From: Aspidapion aeneum
Lineage: Eukaryota; Arthropoda; Insecta; Coleoptera; Brentidae
Reading direction: 5' to 3'
NCBI GenBank assembly: GCA_963576565.1
Contig: OY755042.1
Coordinates: 5,446,112 to 5,510,111 of the forward strand
DNA: 64,000 bases
The translations under genes were made by a program, and so were the position numbers. The notes beneath the pieces were generated by a model. The model did not search any database, was not told where the DNA came from, and worked only from the letters and a program-made list of their open reading frames with translations. Position 1 is the first letter of the stretch. Each line of letters begins with the position of its first letter. Below are positions 21,150-33,084 of the stretch, piece by piece.

Positions 21150-21820
21150 TATATAAAATGTTATGGCTGATTTAGTAGCCAAAGGGCTCTAATTTAAGAA
21201 TCCGGTTGATGCTACTCTGGCACCCTTAAGCATATTGAAATTTTAAAGATGGTGGCTAATTAAAGATAAAAATAAAAAAGTTTTTAAAAACTTACAACCA
21301 AGACTGGGCACAATCAATAGCTAAAGTCGGTACGTTATAAGAAGTCCGACATCGTATTAAATTTCCCAAAAATGTTATCGCTTTTTGAACAGTAAGTCAG
21401 TTAAGTTAGAATGATCTCGCTGTACTTGATCGTACCAGACATCCTACTGGTTTACTGTATTCGGTTCACTATGAGTGGGCTAAATCAGCGGTCTTAAAAC
21501 AAAATTAATTAAGAATTACGCGTTATACTTATACCATGACAAATATTTATATTATATTTTATTTTTCACTTAAACTTTTAAAAAACTTTTTGCGTCAATA
21601 AGTTAAAGATTTTGTCAGGTATTTTTTCCGAGAATTTAATTATTTTGCGGTCAGTACAGGTAAATCTCGAGCTGTCGTCAATGCTAATAATCATTATTTT
21701 CCAAGAAATAATTAAAATTTGCTCCAGTTGGGGATGGTATGTTCTATTATAAATAAGTAGGTATGCTTTTATTTGCTTTTAGTTTGGTTCCTATTGTGTG
21801 TGAATTTAAAGGAGTTATAA
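21150..21820. other. No gene recognised
   Basis: AT-rich sequence with no motif, repeat boundary or frame I can support. Confidence 0.3.
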
Positions 21821-21827
21821 AGCAAAG

Positions 21828-23159
21828 CAAGGCCAACACAAAAATAGAGGCCACGACCCTGAAAAATACTCTGCCAATATATGGGCCCCTAAGCTCACAC
21901 TAGGTACTATAGTTATAGTGTACGTGTGAGCTAATATAACTAAAAACTGAAATATATTTTATTTAACTCCAGACTAAATTACCTTTTGTTTGATACTACA
22001 CAAGCCATGTTTTGACTTAAACTCAAATTTTTGAAATCTACCCCCACCCTAACAAAAAACTAAAATGTATTTTGTTAAACTCCGGACTCAATTACCTTTC
22101 GTTTGATATCACACACGCCATATTTTCACTTAAACTCTAATTTTTAAAATATACCCCCACCCTTTTTTTTTAAATAAATTAAAATGTATTTTGTTTAACT
22201 GCGGACTCAATTACCTTTCGTTTGATATCACACACGCCATATTTTCACATAAACTCTAATTTTTGAAATCTACCCCCACCCTTTTATTTGGTTTCTGTTC
22301 GGTGGATTTTGTTCATTTTTAAATGGGACCATCTCGACCCAAGACCCAGCCTAGGTACCAAATTTCATTAAAATCGGCCAAGCGGTTTTTGAGTTATGCG
22401 CGTTGGTCGTTATAGACAGACAGACATACAGACAGACAGACAGACGGCGCAACAAAAAAGTTTCAAAATCATCTGAAACGCAAAGATATATAAAAAATTT
22501 TGAAATCAGAGCAACTTTTTTTTTCTCGAAAAAATTAGGATCACCATAGCTCACACTACTATAGTATAGTATATGTGTGAGCTAAAAATCAGCTGTTCTC
22601 CCGGGGCTGAATTTTACATTGGGTCTTATGGGAGGTCAGACGTTTTTTTATGATATTTTCAAAATGGCACTACAGATTTCCGAAAAATTTCAGTGAAATA
22701 TTCTCAGACACCATCCCGATATTCCACCAAAGGTTTGTAAGGAAGCAACATGATTAAAAGGTTAAAATCTTCAAGATTGAGCATTCCTTATTTTGAATTC
22801 AAATTACCCGCCATGTACCACATGCCAACTGTTATATTTGACATGTATTTGACTTTGTCATATGTGATTGTCACATTCGCTTCTGCTTTAAACTTAATTT
22901 TTGTGTGAGCTAATGAAGCGGCTATGAAAATTTAAGGCTTACTATACATTTAAAAAAAGTTGTTCTGCCAGAATAAAGTAAAAACAATCTCAAAAACGGC
23001 TTTATTTAAAAAAAAATCAAATATCAATGAACCGTCATTTCAACTTCAATATTTTAAAGACAATCAGCTGTGTCGTAACGTGACCATCAAAAAAAAATCA
23101 GCCCCGGATGTGACGTCAACAGAGTGGAGGATCGTGGCCCGTCCATTTTGATAGCCCTG
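21828..23159 (+). mobile_element. 610-bp MITE, copy 2, with 7-bp duplication and an insertion
   Basis: Starts CAAGGCCAACACAAAAATAG and ends GGACGGGCCAC...GATAGCCCTG inverted as in copy 1. AGCAAAG is duplicated exactly at 21821-21827 and 23160-23166. It is interrupted at 21867-22580 by a copy of the microsatellite-bearing element; removing this leaves roughly 0.6 kb closely matching copies 1 and 3. The target was the 5' flank of the DDE pseudogene that starts at 23169. Confidence 0.88.
21867..22580 (+). mobile_element. Microsatellite-bearing element nested in the MITE
   Basis: Starts TACTCTGCCAATATATGGGC with the palindrome AGCTCACAC...GTGTGAGCT, then three units of about 118 bp (ACCTTTCGTTTGATATCACA). 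The conserved phrase TACCAAATTTCATTAAAATC, a short CAGACAGACA tract and a terminal hairpin AGCTCACACTA...TATGTGTGAGCT follow. It inserted into an A-run: the intact MITE has six A, here five flank each side, so any target duplication is about 4 bp of A and cannot be distinguished from none. Confidence 0.8.
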
Positions 23160-23168
23160 AGCAAAGTT

Positions 23169-24510
23169 ATGGAAAATGTTCAGCAAGGTGACACAACGCC
23201 TAGAAGGTGTTTGTCTCCAGGTGAACGCCGTTTGGTATTACATGTGGAACGTTATTTTACTTTAGAAAAAAATAACTCGGGCCCGTTAGTGTCTGTTTTG
23301 GCAGTGCAAAAACGAACGTCTGATGCTTGCGGCATTTCAGATAAGACCTTAAGAAGACTTCGAAAAAAGAGTGAAGAGGAATTGGACAGACTATATAAAA
23401 GGGTTCGACAGCATTCAAAAACCTTTGATCTATCCCAAGGGATTAAACTATCGGTTAAAAATATTGTTTATGATATGTATAAGGCAAAGGAATATGTTAC
23501 CCTCAAAGCTATTCTAAGATAAAGGAAAAACAACTTTGCGATATTGGAATTACCAGTTTATCCAAAATTTTAAAAGAGATGGGCTTTAAATATAAAAAGA
23601 CGAACAACAGAAAAGTGCTTTGCGAGCAATCCAATATTGTGTAAAAAAATGGCAATTTTTAAGAGATTACATAAAAAACTAAAAATCGGAATTGCCAAGG
23701 CAAGTTATTTTTCTTGACGAGACATGGGTATTTGCGCATGGAACTTTCACAAAATCGTCTTGGCAGGATGAATCGAAACATTGGTATTCCAGTACCCGTG
23801 CAAGTAATTGAAAAATATATAAAATAATACATGCAGGCAATAAAGAAGGGTTTATTTCAAATGCCAGTTTAATGTTTTCATCAACAAAAAAAACTGACGA
23901 TTATCACGGCAATATGGATGCTAAAATTTTTGAGCATTGGTTTGAGGAAAAACTTTTGAAAAGTTTAGAAAACTCTTCCTTAATTGTTTTGTACAATGCG
24001 TCTTAGCATACGAAACTGGAAGAGAAATTTTCTACAAGCAGTCGGAAAAAAGAAGAAATAAGAGAGCGGTTGTCAAAGAAAAATATAAACCATAAAAAGT
24101 TATTTTTAAAAAGTGATCTTTAAGCAAGTGTAAAGAGCAGCCATTATAAAAAAATATGTTGTTGACGAATTAGCCCTTCAATATGGATACCAAGTTTTGA
24201 GATTACCACCCTACCATTGCCATTGCAACGCAATTGAATTGGTATGTGGTATTAGCAAAAATTACTCTGACAAACATGCCTGTAAAAATATCGGTGAGCC
24301 TAGCGTTATAAAGTTGTGGGAGGAGGCACTTAGCAAAGGGCAAAGAAGAATGGCAAAAATGCATTGAACACACGGAAAAAATTATTTTTGAATCTTATGA
24401 GACAGAACAGGTTATAGACGAAGTAAGAACGTTAATTATTACGAATGATGATAATGATTCTGAAAGCATGGATAATATTTCAGATGCAGAGGAAGACTAT
24501 TTTTAGTATG
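23169..24510 (+). pseudogene. DDE transposase pseudogene (IS630/Tc1-like, DDE_3 type)
   Basis: From ATG 23169 a 118-codon frame (RRCLSPGERRLVLHVERYF ... YDMYKAKEYVTLKAIL) gives the N-terminal domain. Later pieces are in shifted frames: DIGITSLSKILKEMGFKYKK near 23545, VIFLDETWVFAHG near 23705 with the first catalytic Asp, and TDDYHGNMDAKIFEHWFEEK near 23895. LIVLYNAS follows near 23980, where the second Asp has become Tyr. LPPYHCHCNAIEL near 24205 carries the third acidic residue, and the end is an acidic tail (SDAEEDYF) at 24505. Several stops and frameshifts make it dead. It is homologous to the split pseudogene at 10900-12912. Confidence 0.8.
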
Positions 24511-24530
24511 GATTTTAAAACAATAATTTT

Positions 24531-25087
24531 GTCTGCGCTTGTTATTTCAATGCTTATAAAAAAGCACTACTTATTTTAGCAACTAGATGTAAAAACTACT
24601 ATTATTTAGAAATTATGTAGAAAATGTAATTCGTCATGTTCCAAAAATATAATTTATTGTTGGAGAACCACCGACTTACCTGCTCAAGAGATTTTATTGT
24701 AGATGACTTCATACAGCGTACCGACTTTATTATGGTTTCATTAAACATAGTAGGGGCTCCGACCCCTCTCCCTTCAAGAACATTGTCAAAAAGTCGCCGC
24801 CATCTTGCATTTCCAACTATTTTTCCTTTATCAGTCTTTTACTCAAAAAGTGTTGACTTTTTGAGAAAATATGTTAAAACGAAAGAAAATTTAAAGCCCA
24901 TGAAAAGATCTATCAAATTAGATATTAGGGACTAATTGGAATAAAACCTAGCCTAAATAGTGCCCGGCCGTATTTTGACAGTTTTACATTGGAATGTGAC
25001 ACCTTGTCTTCCAATATAAGGATTTTGTTTACCATACGAACCGAAATAGATACTGTCGTCTTTAATTAAATTCGACTTTTATTTGTT
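24531..25087. other. No gene recognised
   Basis: A 99-codon plus frame (24636-24935) has no motif I know. It could be flank of the transposase pseudogene or an old repeat. Confidence 0.3.
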
Positions 25088-25800
25088 TTGTCAGTTTTGA
25101 AACATCAACTGTTAGCTTGCAATTTAAATCTCTTAAAGCACGGCTCGACACTATTACTACCTGGCTTTATTCCAAAAGTCCTTACTAATAGTGTTGAGTT
25201 AAACGTTAGTAAATGTTCCTGTATGTCTTTTTCTTTGAACTGGGATATTATGTATTATGATTATTCTTTCAATAATACTAAGTTGCAAAGAGTAACACAA
25301 CAAAAAGACTAATTTAACCCCACTCTTTCATTTTCGTCGCATATATTAACTAAGATCAAGAGTGCTCAGAAAATATCCGGCTTTATTGCTAGGAACACCA
25401 AAGAATTTAATATAGAGGTTGGCTTGCACCTTTTTGACAGTCTGGTGTTGCCTGTACTAGAATATGGTTCTGTAATCTGGTCCCGACAGTATAGTGTGGA
25501 TTTTACTTCCAGATAGGATACAAAGGACGTTTCTAAAATCTATGTATTTCAGGAAATTTGGTCTTTACTCTCAAAGGGGTTGGGACAATGATTACCTTAT
25601 GGAAACATTTAATCTGCCTTCTCTAAATGAAAGAAGAACCAAAATACTGTTATGTATGTAGTATGTTCAGAATTTTAAAGGACGCTATCAACACTCCAGA
25701 TATTCTTGCTCATTTACCATTTGTTTTAATTAATTCGTAATGCCAAAATATTTTATTTGTCATATCCGCGAACTAACCTCTATAAGAATAATTGACCTAT
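25088..25800 (+). pseudogene. Jockey-like LINE reverse transcriptase 3' part
   Basis: ELNVSKCSCMSFSL at about 25195 is the segment following the catalytic motif. After a frameshift at about 25312 come ILTKIKSAQKISGFIARNT, GLHLFDSLVLPVLEYGSVIW and, in yet another frame, further thumb and C-terminal residues. Stops and frameshifts mark it as dead. The fingers and the catalytic aspartates are missing. Confidence 0.7.
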
Positions 25801-25895
25801 TTATTGTATGCTTCTGAAATTGATATCGATACTACTACTCTCTATAAATTTAAAAAGATAATAGATGATAAGTTACGTGCTAATAGACGTTCTTA

Positions 25896-26050
25896 GGCTG
25901 TGTGTCCATCTGGGAGGGGTACCCTCGAGAGGTGCACTGTGTGATCGTCGCTCAAAGTTGCTTAAGTGTCTGACAATAATTGTGTCGATATGCGAGATAT
26001 ACTCTTGGGAGCGGTTCTTGAGAGTGCTTCTCTCAAATGGACACGTAGCC
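25896..26050. mobile_element. Short MITE (about 155 bp)
   Basis: Ends GGCTGTGTGTCCATCTGGGA and, reversed at the right, GGCTACGTGTCCATTTGAGA form imperfect terminal inverted repeats. Flanking bases are TTA on the left and TTG on the right, so a 3-bp duplication is possible but not exact. Confidence 0.5.
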
Positions 26051-26149
26051 TTGGTCAGTGTCTGTAATTGGCAATTAAGCTGTTCATACTTTTAATAAAT
26101 AAATAAATATATCTACGCAGCACTTAGCTTTGGTTTACTTTATCCATAT

Positions 26150-27060
26150 ATATATATTTATCGGTTTCACAACGTTCTACGTCTTCCGATATCCAATCTC
26201 CACTCGTTTCTGTTTGCCCATAATTTATCATCTAGGCGTCTTATTCTTATTTCACTGTCTATTCCTTCTCTCCAGCTTTTCCTCGGCCTTCCTCGTTTTC
26301 TTCGGCCAGTTGGTTTCCATTGTAATATTTGTTTAGGTAGTCTTCCATCATCCATTCTTTGTACATGTCTGTACCACACCAGTTGTTTTGTACTTATATC
26401 ATCCACTAAAGTACGTTCACCCACTATCATAATTTCTCTTATTCTTTGATTTGTAACTCTTTCTCTTTTTGATTTCCCTGCTGCTCTTCTCCAATAGTCC
26501 ATCTCCGTAGCGGAAAGCATTTTTTCTGTTCTATCTTTGATTGGCCATACTTCTGAGCCGTATGTAATAATACTTTTTACATTGATGTTATATAAGCTGT
26601 TTGTTATGTTTTGATATACTTTGGTCCCAAATTATTCCATTTAATAAAGTTATTGCTTTTCTTCCTTGTACATTTCTATCTTTTATAGCTTTGTCTAGTG
26701 TTCCGTCAGCTGTAATTTTTAGACCTAACTATTTATACTCATCACAGGACTGAATTCTCTGCCCAGTATTTAAGATTAGATCCTGTTTCGTTCCACCAAT
26801 ACACATCTACCCTGTCTTATTGATATTAACCTCTAGTCCCCACTTATTGTACTCTTCTATTAGTTTTTGTGTCATATATTCGAGGTCGTCATAATCCTGA
26901 GCCACCACTATCTGATCATCGGCGAAACATAAAGTATACAAGGTGGTTTCATCCAACGAAATTCCCATGTTTTGGCATTTTTTCTTCCAGACTTTAAGGA
27001 CTTGTTCCAAATATATCTTGAAGAGCGTAGTTACATCTAGCCCAGTCATATAAGGTGAAA
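26150..27060 (-). pseudogene. RTE-like LINE fragment, copy A
   Basis: On the minus strand, 27050-26807 encodes LFKIYLEQVLKVWKKKCQN, LYTLCFADDQIVVAQDYDD and WGLEVNINKT (palm with the FADD motif). 26800-26530 carries the thumb with frameshifts, and 26520-26167 encodes YWRRAAGKSKRERV, WYRHVQRMDDGRLPKQI and RRKRGRP. The 3' end runs into (TA)n at 26145-26160. It belongs to the same subfamily as the copies at 27660-28220 and 48235-49870. Confidence 0.75.
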
Positions 27061-27645
27061 AAATTATGAAACTTGAAAATAAATAGGTGCAAACTATTCT
27101 TATTATATTGGGGTTTCGCGTGTGAGAGACAAAAAAGCTGGATTTTCGATAAAGCCTGACAAAACAGGTCATTTTAAAAAAACCATCCTTAAAAAATTTG
27201 ATAACCAAAAAAAAAGTCTCTTGGGACTGAAAGGTCTGAATGGCTACAAACAAAATAAATTAAAAGTTGCAATCTAGAAAAAAGTAACTATGGAGGTACT
27301 ACCTTTCGGGAAAATTCGCGCTAGACCGAAGGTTTTTCGGCACCGCAGGCGAAAATTAAAAAAAAAATAAGCACTAAAAGCACCAAAAAGTGCCGCTGTA
27401 GAAGACAGTTTCAGCAAAATTAAAAAAAAAATACTGAAAAATTGCGCCAGAGGTGCAGGCAAAAATTTCGGAAAAATTTTACACTTTTTAAACTAAATCG
27501 CGCTTATAAGCAAAACTACTAAATTTTTTTTTTATATGCGCCTGGGTGAAAAAAATAACACCGCAGTAAAATAAAGTAAAATCTTTTGCATAAAATGCTG
27601 CCGCAGAAGAAAATTTTTGGTTAAAAAAAAACGATGCAACAAGCG
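27061..27645. other. No gene recognised
   Basis: A-rich sequence with repeated phrases such as CACCGCAG and AAAATT. No coding motif is seen. It separates two LINE copies of the same subfamily. Confidence 0.3.
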
Positions 27646-27659
27646 AACATTTTGAAAAA

Positions 27660-28220
27660 ATTATATATATATATTTATCGGTTTCACAACGTTCTACGTC
27701 TTCCGATACACAACGTTCTACGTCTTCCGATACCCAATCTCCACTCGTTTCTGTTTGCCCATAATTCATCATCTAGGCCTCTTATTCTTATTTCACGGTC
27801 TATTCCTTCTCTCCAGCTTCTCCTTGGCCGTCCTCGTTTTCTTCGGTCAGTTGGTTTCCATTGTAGTATTTGTTTAGGTAGTCTTTCATCATTCATTCTT
27901 TGTACATGTCCGTACCACACAGTTGTTTTGTTCTTATATCATCCACTAAAGTACGTTCACCCACTGTCATAATTTCTCTTATTCTTTGATTTGTAACTCT
28001 TTCTCTTTTTGATTTCCCTGCTGCTCTTCTCCAATAGTCCATCTCCGTAGCGGAAAGCATTTTTTCTGTTCTATCCTTGATTGGCCATACTTCTGAGCCG
28101 TATGTAATAATACTTTTTACAATGGTGTTATATATAAGCTTTTTGTTATGTTTTGATATACTTTGGTCCCAAATTATTCCATTTAATAAAGTTATTGCTT
28201 TTCTTTCTTGTACGTTGAAA
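27660..28220 (-). pseudogene. RTE-like LINE fragment, copy B
   Basis: The minus-strand frame 27920-27684 encodes WYGHVQRMNDERLPKQIL, RRKRGRPRRSWREG and NEWRLGIGRRRTL. The last phrase is duplicated (CIGRRRTL) by a 24-bp tandem repeat at about 27687-27734. Upstream to 28220 the sequence matches copy A without an open frame. It ends in a (TA)n tail at 27660-27672, as copy A does. Confidence 0.75.
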
Positions 28221-28224
28221 AAAT

Positions 28225-29300
28225 TAAATAGTTTAAAAAATAAATGGTGCGATAACTTTGTATTAGTTTCAAAAGTATAAGGGCCGCGGCGGAAATTTTT
28301 AGTGAGTTGAATAGTTGGTTTCTGAGGTTCCTGATTAATTTTGCTTATAATTTTAAGCTTGGAGCTCTAACCCCCCTGGATTCCTCCCTCCTAAGGTCTC
28401 TTAGATTGCCAAGAAGCCAGATGCAAAAAAAAATGACATTTTCATTTTGCCCTTTTTGAGCTTGTCCGGCTTTATTAGGACGTATGGTACCTTATCTTAT
28501 TGCAATTTCTTGCAAGTTTCGAAGTACCTATTTATTTGATTTATTTTTAAGTGCCTTTGCCCTCAGTGTCGTTATTTTTGAAATCTCCCCGAGCGAGTAC
28601 TCCTCGAAATTCGAGCGAAAGTGGGCGTTTCTCCCCCAATCGTATTCTTGAAATTCTCACCCGAAAAACGTGTGACATTTTGGCGACTTCTCACCGGGGA
28701 GATCTCGATAGGTGCCGACGTGGTGACTTTTGTCAAAAACTCTGAGATAACCATTGACTTCTTTATACAACTCAATGGAGATAACCTAGAAAATGTTGTT
28801 TTGGTAACGTGTGGCTTTTGTTTTTTTAAAGTTTTTTCCCTGTTTGTTTTGTAAATGTTGAAGTATATTTTTTGGCCTCCATTACAGGCTTTTCCTTGAT
28901 AAACTCCACCATTAAATCTTTTTGGGCTAAATATATTTTTTTTTTAAAACTGCTTTTTGAAAAGTTATTATTAAAACAAATTTTTTAGTTTTATTTTATA
29001 AATTAGTTTTTGACAAAACTACTTTTTAAGAAAGTATTATTTTCAAAAATAAGTTTTGTAAAAAAAATATTTTTAGTTTTTTTTAATTAAATTAGTTTTT
29101 TGAAAAAGCATTTTTTTTCGAAGAACAACTTTTTTTGTGGGGACATTTTTTTTGCAAAAAGCTGGTGGTCGACACACCGGTTAGAATATGTTTGCTCAAT
29201 TGAACGCGGTTAGATTTAACACAAATTTTGATATCATAACATAAGGACAGAGCTATTATTTAAGAAAAAATAAGTCATATTTAAATAAAAACTAAATAAA
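28225..29300. other. No gene recognised
   Basis: Between about 28540 and 28780 the base composition is more balanced, with CCCCGAGCGAGTACTCCTCG-like phrases that recur in altered form near 30735-30790 beside the first host exon. A 77-codon plus frame here (28621-28854) has no known motif. 28900-29160 is nearly pure A/T. Confidence 0.3.
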
Positions 29301-30527
29301 TACTCTGCCAATATATGGGCCCCTAAGCTCACACTATGTACTATGATTATAGTGTACGTGCGAGCAAATAAAACTAAAACTTGAAATATATCTTATTCAA
29401 CTCCAGACTAAATTACCTTTTGTTTGATACCACACAAGCCATGTTTTGACTTAAACTCAAATTTTTGAAATCTACCCCCACCCTTAAAAAAACTAAAATG
29501 TATTTTGTTTAACTCCGGACTCAATTACCTTTCGTTTGATATCACACACGCCATATTTTCACGTAATCTATAATTTTTGAAATCTACCCCCACCCTTTTT
29601 GAAGAAAAAAAAACTAAAATGTATTTTGTTTAACTCCATACTCAATTACCTTTCGTTTGATATCACACACGCCATATTTTCACATAAACTCTAATTTTTG
29701 AAATCTTCCCCCACCCTTTTCTTTGGCTTGCGTTCGGTGGATTTTGTTCATTTTTAAATGGGACCATCTCGACCCAAGACCCAGCCTAGGTACCGAATTT
29801 CATTAAAATCGGCCAAGCGGTTATTGAGTTATGCGCGTTGGTCGTTACAGACAGACATACAGACAGACATACAGACAGACATACAGACAGACATACAGAC
29901 AGACATACAGACAGACATACAGACAGACATACAGACAGACATACAGACAGACATACAGACAGACATACAGACAGACATACAGACAGACATACAGACAGAC
30001 ATACAGACAGACATACAGACAGACATACAGACAGACATACAGACAGACATACAGACAGACATACAGACAGACATACAGACAGACATACAGACAGACATAC
30101 AGACAGACATACAGACATACAGACAGACATACAGACAGACATACAGACAGACATACAGACAGACATACAGACAGACATACAGACAGACATACAGACAGAC
30201 ATACAGACATACAGACAGACATACAGACAGACAGACATACAGACAGACATACAGACAGACATACAGACATACAGACAGACATACAGACAGACATACAGAC
30301 AGACATACAGACAGACATACAGACAGACATACAGACAGACATACAGACAGACATACAGACAGACATACAGACAGACAGACAGACAGACGGCGCGTCAAAA
30401 AAGTTTCAAAATCATCTGAAACGCAAAGATATATAAAAATTTTTGAAATCGGAGCAACTTTTTTTATCTCGAAAAAATTAGGATCACCATAGCTCACACT
30501 ACTATAGTAGAGTATATGTGTGAGGTA
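29301..30527 (+). mobile_element. Microsatellite-bearing element with a greatly expanded 12-mer array
   Basis: It has the same order as the copy at 21867-22580: TACTCTGCCAATATATGGGC and an AGCTCACAC palindrome, about three 118-bp units, the conserved phrase, the CAGA-type array, and the terminal hairpin AGCTCACACTACTATAG...GTGTGAGG. Here the array is expanded to about 540 bp. Confidence 0.8.
29848..30388. repeat. 12-mer array (CAGACAGACATA)n, about 540 bp
   Basis: The dominant unit is CAGACAGACATA, about 45 units, with a few 8-bp irregularities in the right half. All six reading frames are open over this stretch purely because of the repeat; none should be read as a gene. Confidence 0.97.
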
Positions 30528-30840
30528 AAAATCTTGGGGCAAATTTTATATAACTCATTTGTCCACAAACAAAAAATCAAGGAAATAAAAATTGGGGTTA
30601 CATCCCTTTAACCACATAACTGTATTCGGTTAATTGTCTGTCAAAATTTTTTGCTTTTTTATTGGTCAAAATTGTCACGTGCTGTCATCTCCAAACCAAG
30701 AATACTGCATTTATGCAATACGGTGAGAAACGAGGGAGTGCTCACTCGTTGTCACTCCCCGGGGAGTACTCACTCGGGGAGATTTCAAGAATACTGCCAC
30801 AGGTGTTTATTCTAACATATCATGTTTTAAAATTTTACAG

Positions 30841-31040
30841 CACTTCTTATGGATCATATGGTTCTCAAAATTACGGATACGGATACGGATATTCAGTAAA
30901 GCCGAATTTTAAACATGTCGTGGACAATTCAAATATTTACACCTACAGAGGCAAACAACATAACTATGTACCTAATTCATATGGAGGAGGTTCAAACGAA
31001 AATGGAAGAAGCTCATATGGAGGTAGCCCTCAATCAGCAG
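30841..31040 (+). CDS. Host gene exon A: Gly/Tyr-rich segment
   Basis: The exon lies between an acceptor (TTTTAAAATTTTACAG) and a donor (CAGCAG|GTTAAT). It encodes about 66 residues rich in Tyr, Gly, Ser and Asn (SYGSYGSQNYGYGYGYS, VPNSYGGGSNENGRSSYGG), resembling the low-complexity regions of secreted or cuticle-associated insect proteins. It enters in phase 2 (one base completing a codon) and leaves in phase 1. That phase matches exon B, so G|GC makes Gly and the join reads SAG-SYGE. The upstream exon, presumably with the signal peptide, was not found in the window. A jockey LINE starts about 10 bp after the donor, in antisense. Confidence 0.65.
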
Positions 31041-31049
31041 GTTAATATT

Positions 31050-32746
31050 TGTTTTTTTTTTTTGTTTTTTTATTTGTCAAACACACTGTGTTTATTGTAT
31101 TACAATCTAGTCAGTAAGACTAATTAGCAATTTTGTTTTAACTTAATTAACTAGAAAAGTCAGATTTAAACTTAGGGTTCACTCAACAGTTCTCCCCGCT
31201 TTGTTTAGTCTGTAACTTACAATTATGTTGTGTTTATAGCATTATTTTGTTTTATGTGTAATTCACTTAGTTTACTAGCTCAAACGGCTTCACTCTTTTT
31301 AGTCTTCGAACTAGCATAGTATTGTTTAGAAGCTGAATTGCTTCCACATTCACATGCCGATGGAGTCTATCTTCATGGCTTCTTGCGTACTTTTTTATAG
31401 TCTCTGCTACAGTTTCGATTTTTAGATATCGATGAAGGTCACTATTTCGAACGTACCAAGGTGCATTCACAATGTTTCATAATACTTTATTTTGAAATCT
31501 TTGTACAACTAGAATGTTACTCTCTTTAGCACAACCCCATAGTTGAATACCATATGTCCATGGTTTCAGTATTTGTCTATAAAGCAGTAACTTATTATGA
31601 ATTGTTAAATTGGACTTCCTTCCAATTAGCCAGTTCATTTTTCTATACCTTATCTCAAGTTCTTCTTTTTTTTTCTTAACATGTGCTTCCAGCGCAATTT
31701 GGCATCAAGTGTCATACCTAGATATTTTGCCTGATTCGAATATGGTACTGGAATTATTATTTGTATGTGATTTATATTTTTGTTTGTAAAATCAACATGA
31801 ATTGATTTGGTTTCATTTAATTTTATTCGCCACTTTGTGGTCCAACTGTGAACTTGGGTGACTGCATCCTGAAGTTTTTCTATGCATTTTTCAATAGATT
31901 TTTCTACCGTCAATAAACCAGTATCATCGGCAAATGTTGCTAAGTGGCAATTTTCTGGCTTTGGAATATCACAAGTGAATAATAAGTATAGATAAGGGCC
32001 TAGTACGCTACCCTGGGGCACGCCTGCTTGAATTTCTCTTAAATTTGAGTATGAGTCTTCCTGTTTTACTCTAAAATCTCTATCAGATATGTATGATTCC
32101 AAAATATCCGAATATTGTTTTGGCAGAAACCGTTTTAGTTTAAAATTAAGGCCTTCATGCCACACTTTGTCAAATGCTTGTGCTACATCTAGAAAAATTG
32201 CAGAACAAACTTTTCCCTCTTCTAGTGCGTTTTCTATTATATTAGTAATTCTGTGTACTTGATCTATCGTGGAATGCTTGTCTCGAAAACCAAACTGATG
32301 AGATGGAATAATTTCTTGTCTTTCTATGATGGGTTTTATTCTTTTAAGCAATAATTTCTCATAGAGCTTGGATATAATTGGCAGCAAAGATATTGGCCTG
32401 TAAGATGACACGTCATGGAGTGGTTTTCCCGGTTTTGGAATGATAATAACTTCTGCAAATTTCCACAGTTTAGGTACATACCTAAGCCTAAAAGACGCAT
32501 TAATTAGGTTGCATAGTTTTACGATAGCTTTTCTGGGGAGTTGTTTTATGACTACCCCGTTAATAAGATCATACCCTGGGGCTTTTTTCGAATTAATATT
32601 TTTGATTTCTGTTAATATTTCTTTTGGTGATGTAACCTTAATATGGTCCTCGATTTGATGGGGTTCATTTAAATGAAAGTGTTCATCTGGTGCTTTGTGG
32701 GGCTTATAGAGGAAAATGCTAGATTTTATGAAAATATTCAAACACA
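31050..32746 (-). CDS. Jockey-type LINE in antisense within the host intron
   Basis: The minus-strand frame open from 32855 encodes a largely complete reverse transcriptase; the part before about 32700 is probably flank. Motifs in order: EILTEIKNINSKKAPGYD, SSYRPISLLPIISKLYEK, HQFGFRDKHSTIDQ, AIFLDVAQAFDKVWH (first catalytic Asp), IQAGVPQGSVLGP, ATFADDTG (two catalytic Asp) and NQAKYLGMTLDAKLRWK. A run of A at 31650-31665 shifts the frame, after which RYRKMNWLIGRKS, KPWTYGIQLWG and, after one stop, NAPWYVRNSDLHRYL continue to a stop at 31267. A poly(A) tail (T-run at 31052-31063) marks the 3' end. The endonuclease is missing through 5' truncation. Confidence 0.85.
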
Positions 32747-33084
32747 AGGTTACGATATTTTTTGAAAAAATTAACGGATCTTTATTTACCATTAAATAAA
32801 AATGCAATGTTTTATAATTAACAATAAAACATCTACAAACAATATATTTTAACATGTCTATAAAAAATTCAACTGTATAACAAAATTATCCGCTGACCGA
32901 CTAAATCGCGTTCAACTTGAGTGTGAACCTAGTCATTTTTACAAGCAAAAATTAAAATATAGACACATTTTTATTCTATATACACATTTTTGGTCTCTGG
33001 AAAAAAATCAACCCCCTGCAATATGTGAAACAGATAATAAATTATCCTAAACAAATTGCACTTATTAAGATAGTTGTTAAAGTG

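Noticed and set aside
25865..26095. 76-codon plus frame as a small protein
   Set aside because: It lies across a short MITE with inverted ends and has no motif.
29758..30542. Several 150-240-codon reading frames on both strands
   Set aside because: They are translations of the 12-mer microsatellite in different frames; a period divisible by 3 without stops keeps every frame open.
30662..30840. 5' extension of the exon A frame as coding
   Set aside because: The Gly/Tyr-rich composition starts only after the acceptor at 30840; upstream residues look random and include a repeat shared with 28.6 kb.
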